A DNA stretch of 64,000 nucleotides, from contig NZ_CABVHY010000010.1 in the NCBI RefSeq assembly GCF_902497875.1, forward strand, positions 124,001 to 188,000, given 5' to 3'. Each line of letters begins with the position of its first letter. Position 1 is the first letter of the stretch. Below the pieces are notes generated by a model. It was not told the DNA's origin. It was given only the letters and a program-made list of their open reading frames with translations, and did not search any database. The position numbers and the translations under genes are program-made. This document shows positions 17,932-26,073 of this stretch, piece after piece. The stretch is from Pseudomonas fluorescens. GTDB lineage: Bacteria; Pseudomonadota; Gammaproteobacteria; Pseudomonadales; Pseudomonadaceae.

Positions 17932-19889
17932 TGGGCGGCTCCTGGCTGAACGGTATTACGCGGCGCCGCAGGGTCAGCCGGTAGCGTGAACGTGCGTAGA
18001 TCGATGGTCGGCGCACCGTTGGCACCGAGTCGATGATCGAGAACCAGCAGCCTGGCATTAGCCAGGCCAAAGGTCAGTTGACTGAAATATTGCTCCAGCA
18101 CAAAAGCCTGGCCGGCCACGGCATAAGCCTTTTGCTCGGCGGCAAAACGCCGGTCGGCGGCTTGGGCGGTGGCGCTGATTTCATGGGCGATGGCCACCGC
18201 TTGATCGCGGGCAATGCTGGCCAGCAACTGCGCCTGGTTGGTCTGTTCGCTGGCCGCGCCGCGCTCTCGGGCGATCAATGCCTGAGCGCCAATCTGCGCC
18301 GCCTGCACCCCGTGGTAAGCGTTGGCGGCGCCTGCCGGTGGATGGATCGCTTCGACTACGGTGGCCAGAATTTCCACGCCACTGTCGAGCTTCTGCAAGT
18401 CAGCCTGCACGGCGCGGCCGATCTCCTCGGCAAGCCCCTGACGGTCCTCGCCCAGCAAACCATCGAGGGTCCGCGAGGCGAAATCGTGAACCAGAATCCG
18501 GCTGGCGGTGCTGCGAATCAGGCTCGGCACATCGGCGCTGTTGTAAGTCGCCGCCAGTGCCGCCTGATCGGTCAGGCCGATGCGGTAGACAAAACGCACG
18601 TCCATGTTGATGATCTGAAAGCTCTGTTTGTCGGCGCGGCTGCTGGCGATCACTTGGGATTTGTCATTCACATGGCTGGCGTCCCACAGCCGATTGGCGA
18701 TCAACGGCGCCGGACCTTCCGCTGGCTCGGGCAATGTTGCGACAGGCGCTTCACCGCTTGTGGCCAACTCATGCACTACGCCATTCTCGACGCTCAACAC
18801 TCGGCCCAACGGCCACGGCAATCCGGCGTGCAGTCCTGGCCCGAAGACTTCCACCGGTTTGCCGAATCGCTCGTAAATGCCCCGCCCTTGCAGCGGAATT
18901 TCGTGAATCCCGCTCAGTAACCAACCGACTGCCAGTACCACCAACAACACCGGCAAAAAAGCCCGGCGCATGTAGCTGAAGGCCCAGATCTGCCTGAGGT
19001 CGATGCCAAAGCGGTTGTGCAGCTCGTGCTGCAACGCCAGCAAGGGCTGCGGTGGCCAGCGCAGCGTATCGGCGACAAAACTCTGCGCCAGCAGCCGTGG
19101 CTCAAGTTGTTCACGGCGCGGGCTGAATAGCGACAACACCGCGCGCAGCAGAAATTCGGCCGCCACCAAACCTGGCAACAGGCCAATCAACACCGCCAGT
19201 CGTACTGGCCAGACTGACGCCTCACTGCTGAACAACAGGCAAAGCGCGCTCAACACCAGACAAATGATCGCTACCCGGATCAACTGCCCAAGCTGCCCGG
19301 CTTCGGGCCACTCGGCAGGGTTTTCCTGGGCCAATTGCCGTTCGAACACCAGCAAGCCAAAAGCCAGCAACAACGAAAGTGCTGCCCCGACACTGGCCGA
19401 TAGACCCACTGCCGCCCCGGGCAACGACAGGTTCCAGACCTGCTCGATACTCAACAGTGTCAGCAGCGCCCAACCGGCCAACCAAAGGATCGGCGCGCCA
19501 ATCTGCGCCAGCAGACTGAACCATCGATGACTGATACGCTCCAGCAACCGCTCGTACCAACCAAGGTTTTCGGCGGGGGTGCTGACGGCGGTTTCAACCG
19601 TCGCCGGCTGGTAAGTCCCCAACGCTTGCTGTCGCCAACGGCTCACCCACCAGGCCGATTGCAGGCCTGCGACCACCACCAGTAACGCCGCGGCCTGGTT
19701 GACCAGCAACGCAGGCCAGACCGACTGCGGTGCAAACACGCCGACAAAAAAGCCCAGCGCCAGCGCAATCGCCGCCAACCCTGCCAGGCCACTAGCCATT
19801 CGCTTCAAGCGTCGCGCGTGAAATGCCGCCTGTTGAAACCGCGGCAGTCCTTCTACATCCGCCCCACCCGCTTCCAGATCGATCTGCAT
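17928..19889 (-). CDS. Large SPFH (HflK-like) protein with polytopic N-terminal domain
   Basis: This 653-residue protein is the first gene of the operon. Residues 1 to about 290 contain roughly six hydrophobic segments in three pairs (for example LAAIALALGFFVGVFA and LAVLIGLLPGLVAAEFLLRAV). After another membrane segment (FLPVLLVVLAVGWLLSGI, near 325), an HflK-like SPFH domain begins (GRGIYERFGKPVEVFGPGLH). The C-terminal part is an Ala/Gln-rich helix. It is much longer than ordinary HflK (about 400 residues). The ATG at 19889 is preceded, about 70 bases upstream, by a Zur-like palindrome. Function is unknown. A scaffold for the HmtA-like pump is the simplest reading. Confidence 0.8.
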   Translation of the reverse strand: MQIDLEAGGADVEGLPRFQQAAFHARRLKRMASGLAGLAAIALALGFFVGVFAPQSVWPALLVNQAAALLVVVAGLQSAWWVSRWRQQALGTYQPATVETAVSTPAENLGWYERLLERISHRWFSLLAQIGAPILWLAGWALLTLLSIEQVWNLSLPGAAVGLSASVGAALSLLLAFGLLVFERQLAQENPAEWPEAGQLGQLIRVAIICLVLSALCLLFSSEASVWPVRLAVLIGLLPGLVAAEFLLRAVLSLFSPRREQLEPRLLAQSFVADTLRWPPQPLLALQHELHNRFGIDLRQIWAFSYMRRAFLPVLLVVLAVGWLLSGIHEIPLQGRGIYERFGKPVEVFGPGLHAGLPWPLGRVLSVENGVVHELATSGEAPVATLPEPAEGPAPLIANRLWDASHVNDKSQVIASSRADKQSFQIINMDVRFVYRIGLTDQAALAATYNSADVPSLIRSTASRILVHDFASRTLDGLLGEDRQGLAEEIGRAVQADLQKLDSGVEILATVVEAIHPPAGAANAYHGVQAAQIGAQALIARERGAASEQTNQAQLLASIARDQAVAIAHEISATAQAADRRFAAEQKAYAVAGQAFVLEQYFSQLTFGLANARLLVLDHRLGANGAPTIDLRTFTLPADPAAPRNTVQPGAAQ

Positions 19890-19959
19890 ACCACCCCAGC
19901 GCTTGCCGTTGCCAAAACCTGGCCTGGGGATAAGTCCCCGGCCGTTGCGAATTCTTTAT

Positions 19960-19978
19960 TTTGTTACGATATAACGAT
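19960..19978. promoter_or_regulatory. Zur-box-like palindrome between the SPFH/HmtA and ynb operons
   Basis: TTTGTTACGATATAACGAT contains GTTACGATATAAC, which matches the folE2 Zur core GTTATAATATAAC at 11 of 13 positions. It lies 71 bases before the SPFH start on the minus strand and 154 bases before the ynbA start on the plus strand. The SPFH/HmtA operon is the likelier target. Confidence 0.65.
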
Positions 19979-20131
19979 AATAGTGAATTTTTTGTGTGCC
20001 GCACACTCCTGACTAATAGTGTTCTGCACTCGACTGGCCGGCATCAGGCAGGCTTCTTCGCTACCAGCTACGCTCAGGGCCAGACATTACGGCACTGATC
20101 ATCAACATCTCGACAAGGAACTGTCCCCTCC

Positions 20132-20755
20132 ATGCCTTCCATCTACCAGCTCAAACCAGCCTTTCAAAACCTGCTGCGGCCTTTGGTTCAGCGCCTGTTC
20201 GATAACGGCAATACCGCCAATCAAATCACCCTGTTGGCGGGCTTGATCTCGGTGCTGGTGGGTGTCGCGGTGGCCAGTTTCGCCGAACATCCGTGGGTGT
20301 TCGCACTGATACCCGTGTGGATGATTCTGCGCATGGCGCTGAATGCCATCGACGGCATGCTGGCCCGTGAATTCGGCCAGCAATCGCCCCTGGGCGCCTA
20401 CCTCAATGAACTCTGCGACATCATCGCCGACAGCGCGCTGATCCTGCCGTTTGCAATGATCCCTGGAGCGGACCCGTTGATCGTGTTGCTGGTGACATTA
20501 CTGGCGCTATTCAGTGAATACGCGGGGGTGCTCGGGCCAATGGTCGGCGCTTCGCGACGCTACGACGGCCCGATGGGCAAAAGCGATCGGGCGTTGGTGC
20601 TCGGCGTGCTGGCGACCGGGATTGCCCTGGGCTGGCTCGCGGCAGCCTGGATCAACGGCCTGCTGCTAGTGGTCGCTGCTCTGCTGCTGTTCACCCTGGT
20701 CAATCGGGTCCGTCAGGGCTTGAAAGAAGCCCGCAATAACGCCCCATCGGCATAA
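20132..20755 (+). CDS. ynbA: CDP-alcohol phosphatidyltransferase, YnbA-like
   Basis: This 207-residue membrane enzyme of the CDP-alcohol phosphotransferase superfamily links a phosphatidyl group from CDP-diacylglycerol to an alcohol head group. The family motif DGxxARx8Gx3Dx3D appears as DGMLAREFGQQSPLGAYLN followed by ELCD, so the third Asp is Asn here. About six hydrophobic segments are visible. It is the first gene of a six-gene operon that matches E. coli ynbABCD in content. The head group is unknown. The start ATG at 20132 has AAGGA upstream at a slightly long distance. Confidence 0.85.
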   Translation: MPSIYQLKPAFQNLLRPLVQRLFDNGNTANQITLLAGLISVLVGVAVASFAEHPWVFALIPVWMILRMALNAIDGMLAREFGQQSPLGAYLNELCDIIADSALILPFAMIPGADPLIVLLVTLLALFSEYAGVLGPMVGASRRYDGPMGKSDRALVLGVLATGIALGWLAAAWINGLLLVVAALLLFTLVNRVRQGLKEARNNAPSA

Positions 20756-20765
20756 GGAGATCAGC

Positions 20766-22523
20766 ATGCGTGAAGCCCGGGATCAGACTTTCAGCACCCA
20801 CGACGGCGTACCGCTGTTCTACCGCCACTGGCCTGCCAGCGCCTTGCCTGCCGGGGAGCCGCGCAAGGCCGTGGTGCTGTTTCACCGCGGCCATGAACAC
20901 TCCGGGCGTATCGCCCATTTGGTGGATGAGCTGGACCTGCCAGCATTCGATTTCTTCGCCTGGGACGCTCGCGGTCATGGCCAATCCCCCGGTGCCCGGG
21001 GCGACAGCCCGAGTTTTTCCACCAGCGTGCGCGACGTGCAGACCTTCTGCGATCACCTGAGTGCGGCCCATCAGGTTAACCAGGAGAACATGGCGGTGAT
21101 CGCCCAGAGCGTCGGCGCGGTGATCGTGGCCACCTGGGTCCACGACTACGCGCCGCGAATCCGTGCATTGGTATTGGCCTCTCCGGCGTTCAAGGTGAAA
21201 CTCTACGTGCCCTTCGCCAGGACGGGCCTGGCCCTGATGCGCAAGTCTCGCGGCAACTTCTTCGTCAACAGTTACGTCAAGGCGCGCCTGCTCAGCCACG
21301 ACCGACAACGCGTGGACTCCTACGACAGCGACCCGCTGATTACCAAAGCGATTTCGGTGAATGTGTTGCTCGGGCTGTATGAAGCGGCGGACCGCGTGGT
21401 CGCCGATGCCCAGGCGATCCAGGTGCCCACCCAACTGCTGATCTCCGGCTCGGACTTCGTGGTGCATCGCAAACCCCAGGAACAATTCTTCGAGCGCCTC
21501 GGCAGTTTGCAGAAGGAAAAACACATTCTTCCAGGGTTCTTCCACGACACCCTCGGCGAACGGGACCGCGGCATAGCGCTGAGCAGCGCCAAGCGTTTTA
21601 TCCTGCAGAACTTCCAGCGCCCGGTACACCGCCCTTCCCTGCTCGACGCCGACCGCCTCGGCCTGACCTGTGCCGAATCCGAAGCGCTGGCCGCACCCTT
21701 GCCGCGCAACTCGCTGCGTGACCTGTACTGGCGCCTGACCCGCGCCAGCATGCGCCTGGGCAGTCGGTTGTCGGCCGGGGTCAAACTCGGCTTCGACAGT
21801 GGTTTCGACTCCGGCAGCACCCTCGATTACGTCTACCGCAACCAGCCGACCGGGCACACCGCCGTGGGCCGGATGATCGATCAGAACTACCTGAACTCCA
21901 TCGGCTGGCGCGGCATTCGCCAACGCAAACTGCACCTGGAGGAACTGTTGCGCCTGGCGATGGCACAGCTGCGCGAGCAACAGCGCGAAGTACGCATCGT
22001 CGACATCGCCGCAGGCCACGGACGTTACATTCTCGAAGCCTTGCAGGGCGTCAACCCGCTGCCCGAATCGATCCTCCTGCGTGACTACAGCGACCTCAAT
22101 GTGCGCGAAGGTAGCGCGCTGATTGCCGAGAAAGGCTTGAGCGAGATAGCTCGCTTCGTCAAAGGCGATGCCTTCGACCAGGCCGATCTCGCGGCGCTGC
22201 AGCCGAAACCGAGCCTGGCGGTGGTCTCTGGTCTTTACGAATTGTTCGCCGACAACCAGCTGGTCGGCGGCTCGCTGGCCGGGTTGGCCGCCGCCGTCGA
22301 GCCCGGCGGTTATCTGCTTTACACCGGCCAGCCGTGGCACCCGCAACTGGAGCTTATCGCTCGCGCCCTGACCAGCCACCGCCAGGGTCAGGCCTGGATC
22401 ATGCGCCGCCGCAGCCAGGCGGAAATGGATCAGTTGGTCGAAGCGGCAGGGTTTCGCAAGATCACCCAGCGTATCGATGAATGGGGCATCTTCAGCGTGT
22501 CGCTGGCGCAGCGGGTGCAATGA
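20766..22523 (+). CDS. ynbC: Bifunctional alpha/beta hydrolase - SAM methyltransferase, YnbC-like
   Basis: This 585-residue protein has the same length as E. coli YnbC as I recall it. Residues 1 to about 290 form an alpha/beta hydrolase of the monoacylglycerol-lipase type, with nucleophile motif AQSVGA near 117, SGSDFVVHR for the acid and GFFHDTLGE for the histidine. Residues about 340-585 form a class I methyltransferase with the SAM motif VDIAAGHGRYILEAL. The fusion suggests that an ester is cleaved or transferred and the product is methylated on the same substrate, probably a phospholipid. A TAAGGAG ribosome site precedes the ATG at 20766. It overlaps the next gene by four bases. Confidence 0.87.
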   Translation: MREARDQTFSTHDGVPLFYRHWPASALPAGEPRKAVVLFHRGHEHSGRIAHLVDELDLPAFDFFAWDARGHGQSPGARGDSPSFSTSVRDVQTFCDHLSAAHQVNQENMAVIAQSVGAVIVATWVHDYAPRIRALVLASPAFKVKLYVPFARTGLALMRKSRGNFFVNSYVKARLLSHDRQRVDSYDSDPLITKAISVNVLLGLYEAADRVVADAQAIQVPTQLLISGSDFVVHRKPQEQFFERLGSLQKEKHILPGFFHDTLGERDRGIALSSAKRFILQNFQRPVHRPSLLDADRLGLTCAESEALAAPLPRNSLRDLYWRLTRASMRLGSRLSAGVKLGFDSGFDSGSTLDYVYRNQPTGHTAVGRMIDQNYLNSIGWRGIRQRKLHLEELLRLAMAQLREQQREVRIVDIAAGHGRYILEALQGVNPLPESILLRDYSDLNVREGSALIAEKGLSEIARFVKGDAFDQADLAALQPKPSLAVVSGLYELFADNQLVGGSLAGLAAAVEPGGYLLYTGQPWHPQLELIARALTSHRQGQAWIMRRRSQAEMDQLVEAAGFRKITQRIDEWGIFSVSLAQRVQ

Positions 22524-23920
22524 TGACCACCGTCGTAACGCCCCTGCGAGAGGCCGGCCTGCTGAAGTCGGCGCTGCTCTGGTTGCTGCTGCTGGCGCCG
22601 TTGTTTTTCAGCACCTACGGCTTCGCCACCTGGGTTTCCGCTCAGCGAGATGACGTGGGTAGCCTGGTATTTGGCTGGGAGTCGAACATTCCGTTCCTCG
22701 CCTGGACCATCGTGCCCTACTGGTCAATCGACTTGCTGTACGGACTGTCGCTGCTGTTGCCGAGCAGCCGCGACGAACTCAGGCGCCATGCCTTGCGCCT
22801 GCTCACGGCCCAGGCGATCGCCATCAGCTGCTTCCTGCTTTGGCCGTTGCGCTTCACTTTCCAGCGCCCGGAAATGGATGGCGTATTCGGTTGGCTGTTC
22901 GACGTACTGGCGGGCTTCGACAAACCCTTCAATCAAGCGCCGTCCCTGCACATTGCCCTGCTGGTGGTGCTCTGGGTCTGCTACCAACGTTATACACAGG
23001 GTGCCTGGCGTTGGTTGGTGCATGGCTGGTTCGGGCTGATCGGGGTTTCTGTACTCAGCACTTATCAACACCACTTTATCGACTTACCCACAGGCGTTCT
23101 GGCCGGCTGGCTGTGCGTCTGGTTGTGGCCGTTGGACCGCCCCAGTCCGCTGCAGACCGCGCGCCTGGCAGCTGATCGCAAGCGCTGGCAACTGGCGCTG
23201 AGTTATGCCCTGGGAGCAATGATTCCGGGCATTTCAGCCTTCGCTATTGGTGGCGGGTGGTTGTGGTTGCTCTGGCCGGCCGTGGCCTTGTTGATGGTCG
23301 CATTGAACTACGCGCTGTTCGATGCCGCCGGCTTCCAGAAGGGTGCCGATGGCCGGTTGAGCCCGGCCGTCCGTTGGTTGCTGGCGCCCTATCTGGGGGC
23401 GGCCTGGATCAACTCGAGGCTGTGGACAAAAAAATACCCACAGGGAAATCGGGCTGTGGGTAACATTTTCACAGGGCTGAAAAACACCCAACTGAAAAAA
23501 TATCCACAGGCCGATCGGGTTGTGGATAACGTCTGGCTAGGGCGGATCCCGAGTTCATCGGAACTGAAACACAGCCCGTTCCGCGCGGTGCTCGATCTCT
23601 GCGCTGAATTGTCGTTGCACGCACCGGACCTGACCTATCACTCGCTGCCCTTGCTCGACCTTATCGCCCCCACCGCCGAGCAATGCCTGGAAGCCGCGCA
23701 GGCCATTGAGCACCTGCGTCAGCACGGGCCGTTGCTGGTTTGCTGCGCGCTGGGTTATTCACGCAGTGCCACGGCCGTCGCCGCCTGGCTGCTGTACAGC
23801 GGTCGCGCGGCCAGCGTCGAGGCGGCGCAGATGCACATTCAACAGCAGCGGCCCGGGATCGTACTGCGCCTGGCCCACCGCCAGGCACTGGAGCAAATGA
23901 GGACTGCCAATGGCCACTGA
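22520..23920 (+). CDS. ynbD: PAP2 - dual-specificity phosphatase fusion, YnbD-like
   Basis: This 466-residue membrane protein joins two phosphatase domains. The first has several membrane segments and PAP2 features (APSLHIALLVVLWV, then STYQHHFIDLPTGVLAGW, with the catalytic histidines). The second, from about residue 340, is a tyrosine/dual-specificity phosphatase with the loop CCALGYSRS, a CX5R site in which the usual His before the Cys is Cys. PTPMT1-type enzymes of this fold dephosphorylate lipid phosphates. The linker between the domains (about residues 300-340) holds a tandem repeat, KKYPQGNRAVGN and KKYPQADRVVDN. Start at 22520 overlaps the ynbC stop. Confidence 0.86.
   Translation: MMTTVVTPLREAGLLKSALLWLLLLAPLFFSTYGFATWVSAQRDDVGSLVFGWESNIPFLAWTIVPYWSIDLLYGLSLLLPSSRDELRRHALRLLTAQAIAISCFLLWPLRFTFQRPEMDGVFGWLFDVLAGFDKPFNQAPSLHIALLVVLWVCYQRYTQGAWRWLVHGWFGLIGVSVLSTYQHHFIDLPTGVLAGWLCVWLWPLDRPSPLQTARLAADRKRWQLALSYALGAMIPGISAFAIGGGWLWLLWPAVALLMVALNYALFDAAGFQKGADGRLSPAVRWLLAPYLGAAWINSRLWTKKYPQGNRAVGNIFTGLKNTQLKKYPQADRVVDNVWLGRIPSSSELKHSPFRAVLDLCAELSLHAPDLTYHSLPLLDLIAPTAEQCLEAAQAIEHLRQHGPLLVCCALGYSRSATAVAAWLLYSGRAASVEAAQMHIQQQRPGIVLRLAHRQALEQMRTANGH
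23428..23530. repeat. Tandem hairpin repeat inside ynbD
   Basis: Two 37-base copies (23428-23464 and 23494-23530), 66 bases apart, each contain an 8-base stem with a 12-base loop. Copy 1 pairs TACCCACA with TGTGGGTA, and copy 2 pairs TATCCACA with TGTGGATA. The two stem differences compensate each other. A third small hairpin, TTTTCA/TGAAAA, lies between them. The repeat keeps frame and is translated. Confidence 0.8.
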
Positions 23921-24365
23921 CCTGTCCCTGGAAGTCGTCGCCAGCCTGCTGCGCCGGGGTCGGGCTGTGGATCAGTTATCCACGGGCATCACCCTGCTGG
24001 GCTTGTTGCTCGGCCTGGTGCAACTGTTGCTGGCCACCATCAGCCCGGTCTGTCTGATCCTCAGCGCGTGGATGGTGCTGCTCGGGCTGTTGCAAAAGTA
24101 CTGGGCGCTGCGGGTAGCTTTCGACGCGGACCTGTTTCAGCGTATGGCCAGCGAAACCGAGCAACTGACCCAACGCACGCAAGCCATGGACCGGGCGTTG
24201 CAGAGCCTGAGCCTGCAAAAACCCAATCGACCCCCCAGGAGCTGGGCCGAGCGCAGCCGCGGCGCGCTGAAGCTGCTGCGTCGGCAAGTACAGCTGTTGG
24301 CCGTGCAAGTGCTACCGCCACTCGCGGTCATCCTCGCCAGCCCCTGGCTGCCCTTTGCTGGATAA
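23910..24365 (+). CDS. Small membrane protein of the ynb-type operon
   Basis: I do not recognise this 151-residue protein. It has two adjacent hydrophobic segments (about 25-68, GITLLGLLLGLVQLLLATIS and CLILSAWMVLLGLL), then a charged, probably helical stretch (RMASETEQLTQRTQAMDRALQ), a basic segment and a final hydrophobic segment (VQVLPPLAVILASPWLPFAG). It overlaps ynbD by 11 bases and is followed nine bases later by the acyltransferase gene, so it belongs to the operon. Such a layout would suit a small membrane subunit or adaptor for the lipid enzymes, which is inference. It is absent from the E. coli ynbABCD set as I know it. Confidence 0.75.
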   Translation: MATDLSLEVVASLLRRGRAVDQLSTGITLLGLLLGLVQLLLATISPVCLILSAWMVLLGLLQKYWALRVAFDADLFQRMASETEQLTQRTQAMDRALQSLSLQKPNRPPRSWAERSRGALKLLRRQVQLLAVQVLPPLAVILASPWLPFAG

Positions 24366-24374
24366 GGAATCCTC

Positions 24375-24995
24375 ATGTTCGAACCCGTGGTCGCCACACT
24401 CATCACCTCCGCCGCCCGCACCGTCACCGGCGCTCGCAGCCTGTGGCTAGGTTGCGCGCCGCAGAGGGTGCAGCGCATCTACTTCGCCAACCACAGCAGC
24501 CACGGCGATTTCGTGCTGCTCTGGGCGTCGTTGCCGCCGGCATTACGCAAGGTCACGCGGCCAGTGGCCGGTGCGGATTATTGGCAAAAAAGCCCGCTGC
24601 GTCGCTACATCATCAATCGGGTGTTCAACGGTGTGCTGATCGACCGCGAACGCAAGGACCCTGTGGATAACCCCTTGCAGCCAATGCTCGAAGCGCTGGA
24701 GAACGGCGACTCACTGATCATTTTCCCGGAGGGCACGCGCAATCTTGAAGAGGGTCTGCTGCCCTTCAAGAGCGGGATTTATCACCTGGCAAAAAGTTAT
24801 CCACAGGCCGAGTTGATCCCGGTGTGGATCGCCAATCTCAACCGGGTCATGCCCAAGGGGCGCGTCCTGCCTCTACCCCTGTTATGCACAACCAGCTTCG
24901 GGGCGCCGCTGGTGCTCGAAGAGAGCGAGAGCAAAGTGCACTTTCTTGAACGCAGCCGCGACGCACTGCTGGCCCTGGCCCCGGAGCACTCCTGA
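24375..24995 (+). CDS. PlsC-like 1-acylglycerol-3-phosphate acyltransferase
   Basis: This 206-residue acyltransferase of the PlsC family carries the catalytic NHSSHGDF (the HX4D site) near residue 38 and FPEGTRN near 119. The family transfers an acyl chain to lysophosphatidic acid to make phosphatidic acid, the substrate of CDP-diacylglycerol synthase, which is encoded by the next gene. The start ATG at 24375 has AAGGAA upstream. It is much shorter than bifunctional acyltransferases and has weak N-terminal hydrophobicity, so it may be peripheral to the membrane. Its place in the operon suggests it feeds the dedicated lipid pathway. Confidence 0.87.
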   Translation: MFEPVVATLITSAARTVTGARSLWLGCAPQRVQRIYFANHSSHGDFVLLWASLPPALRKVTRPVAGADYWQKSPLRRYIINRVFNGVLIDRERKDPVDNPLQPMLEALENGDSLIIFPEGTRNLEEGLLPFKSGIYHLAKSYPQAELIPVWIANLNRVMPKGRVLPLPLLCTTSFGAPLVLEESESKVHFLERSRDALLALAPEHS

Positions 24996-24996
24996 G

Positions 24997-25929
24997 ATGG
25001 ATAGGCATACCCTGATGTTATTCAGCGCGATTGGCGCGATTCTGCTGTTGGCCTCGCTGATCGGTTTCATCCTCAAGCTGCGGACCCGCGACACGCCCAA
25101 CCCGGTGATCGATAACCTCAACGCGCGGATCAACGCCTGGTGGGTGATGGTGGTGGTCATCGGTATTGCCTTCTGGCTCGGTACCAGCGCAGTGATCCTG
25201 CTGTTCTACGCGGTGTCCTTTTATGCCCTGCGGGAGTTCTTGACCCTGACGCCCACCCGGCGCAGCGACTACCCGGCGTTGGTGGCGGCGTTCTACCTTG
25301 CCCTGCCCGTGCAGTACTTGCTGATCTACTTCGACTGGTACGGGCTGTTCTCGATCTTCATCCCAGTCTATGTGTTCCTGCTGCTGCCAATCCTTGCCTC
25401 GCTGGGAGGTGACACTACGCACTTCCTCGAACGCGCCTCGAAAGTCCAATGGGGGCTGATGATCGCGGTGTTCTGCGTGTCGTTCGTGCCGGCGCTGTTG
25501 ACCCTCGACATTCCCGGTTACGAAGGCCGCAACCTGCTGCTGATCGCCTGGCTGGTGATCGTGGTGCAGCTGTCGGACGTGTTGCAGTACGTCTGCGGCA
25601 AGCTGTGGGGCAAACACAAGATCGCGCCGAATCTCTCGCCATCGAAAACCGTCGAAGGGTTTGTCGGCGGCATTGTGCTGGCTTCGCTGATTGGTGCCGC
25701 GCTGTGGTGGATCACGCCGTTCAATCCCTGGCAGTCGTTCCTCATCGCGTTGTTGATCAATCTGCTGGGATTTGCCGGCGGCATTGTCATGTCAGCGATC
25801 AAGCGCGATCGCGGGGTGAAAGATTGGGGACATATGATCGAGGGCCATGGCGGCATGCTCGATCGGCTGGACTCAGTGTGCTTCGCCGCGCCGATTTTCT
25901 TCCATCTGGTGCGCTACTGGTGGACTTGA
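24997..25929 (+). CDS. ynbB: CDP-diacylglycerol synthase, CdsA/YnbB-like
   Basis: This 310-residue integral membrane phosphatidate cytidylyltransferase converts phosphatidic acid and CTP to CDP-diacylglycerol. It has about seven hydrophobic segments. SPSKTVEGFVGG and the C-terminal signature KRDRGVKDWGHMIEGHGGML, followed by DRLDS, match the CdsA family; canonical CdsA has P before GHGG where this has E. The ATG at 24997 lies right after the acyltransferase stop. It completes the set of precursor-making enzymes in this operon. The housekeeping cdsA is expected near dxr elsewhere, so this is a second copy with a private role. Confidence 0.88.
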   Translation: MDRHTLMLFSAIGAILLLASLIGFILKLRTRDTPNPVIDNLNARINAWWVMVVVIGIAFWLGTSAVILLFYAVSFYALREFLTLTPTRRSDYPALVAAFYLALPVQYLLIYFDWYGLFSIFIPVYVFLLLPILASLGGDTTHFLERASKVQWGLMIAVFCVSFVPALLTLDIPGYEGRNLLLIAWLVIVVQLSDVLQYVCGKLWGKHKIAPNLSPSKTVEGFVGGIVLASLIGAALWWITPFNPWQSFLIALLINLLGFAGGIVMSAIKRDRGVKDWGHMIEGHGGMLDRLDSVCFAAPIFFHLVRYWWT

Positions 25930-26073
25930 GTGCTACTGGGTCATTACCTGTGCTACGCCTTTTTCTCGGCCCGCTACCCTTGACTCCCAACACTCGGCCG
26001 TTTCATATTACGACCATAATGTTTTGTCCGGTCTACCGTTAGACGTTCCCTTCCCCCTTGCAGGAGAGCAGCC

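Noticed and set aside
20700..22520. 606-residue open frame on the minus strand opposite ynbC
   Set aside because: It lies exactly antisense to a well-supported gene and has the low-complexity make-up of a shadow frame in GC-rich DNA.
23428..24805. Replication origin suggested by several DnaA boxes
   Set aside because: The boxes are inside conserved lipid genes, there is no AT-rich unwinding region, and no dnaA, dnaN or rep gene is near.
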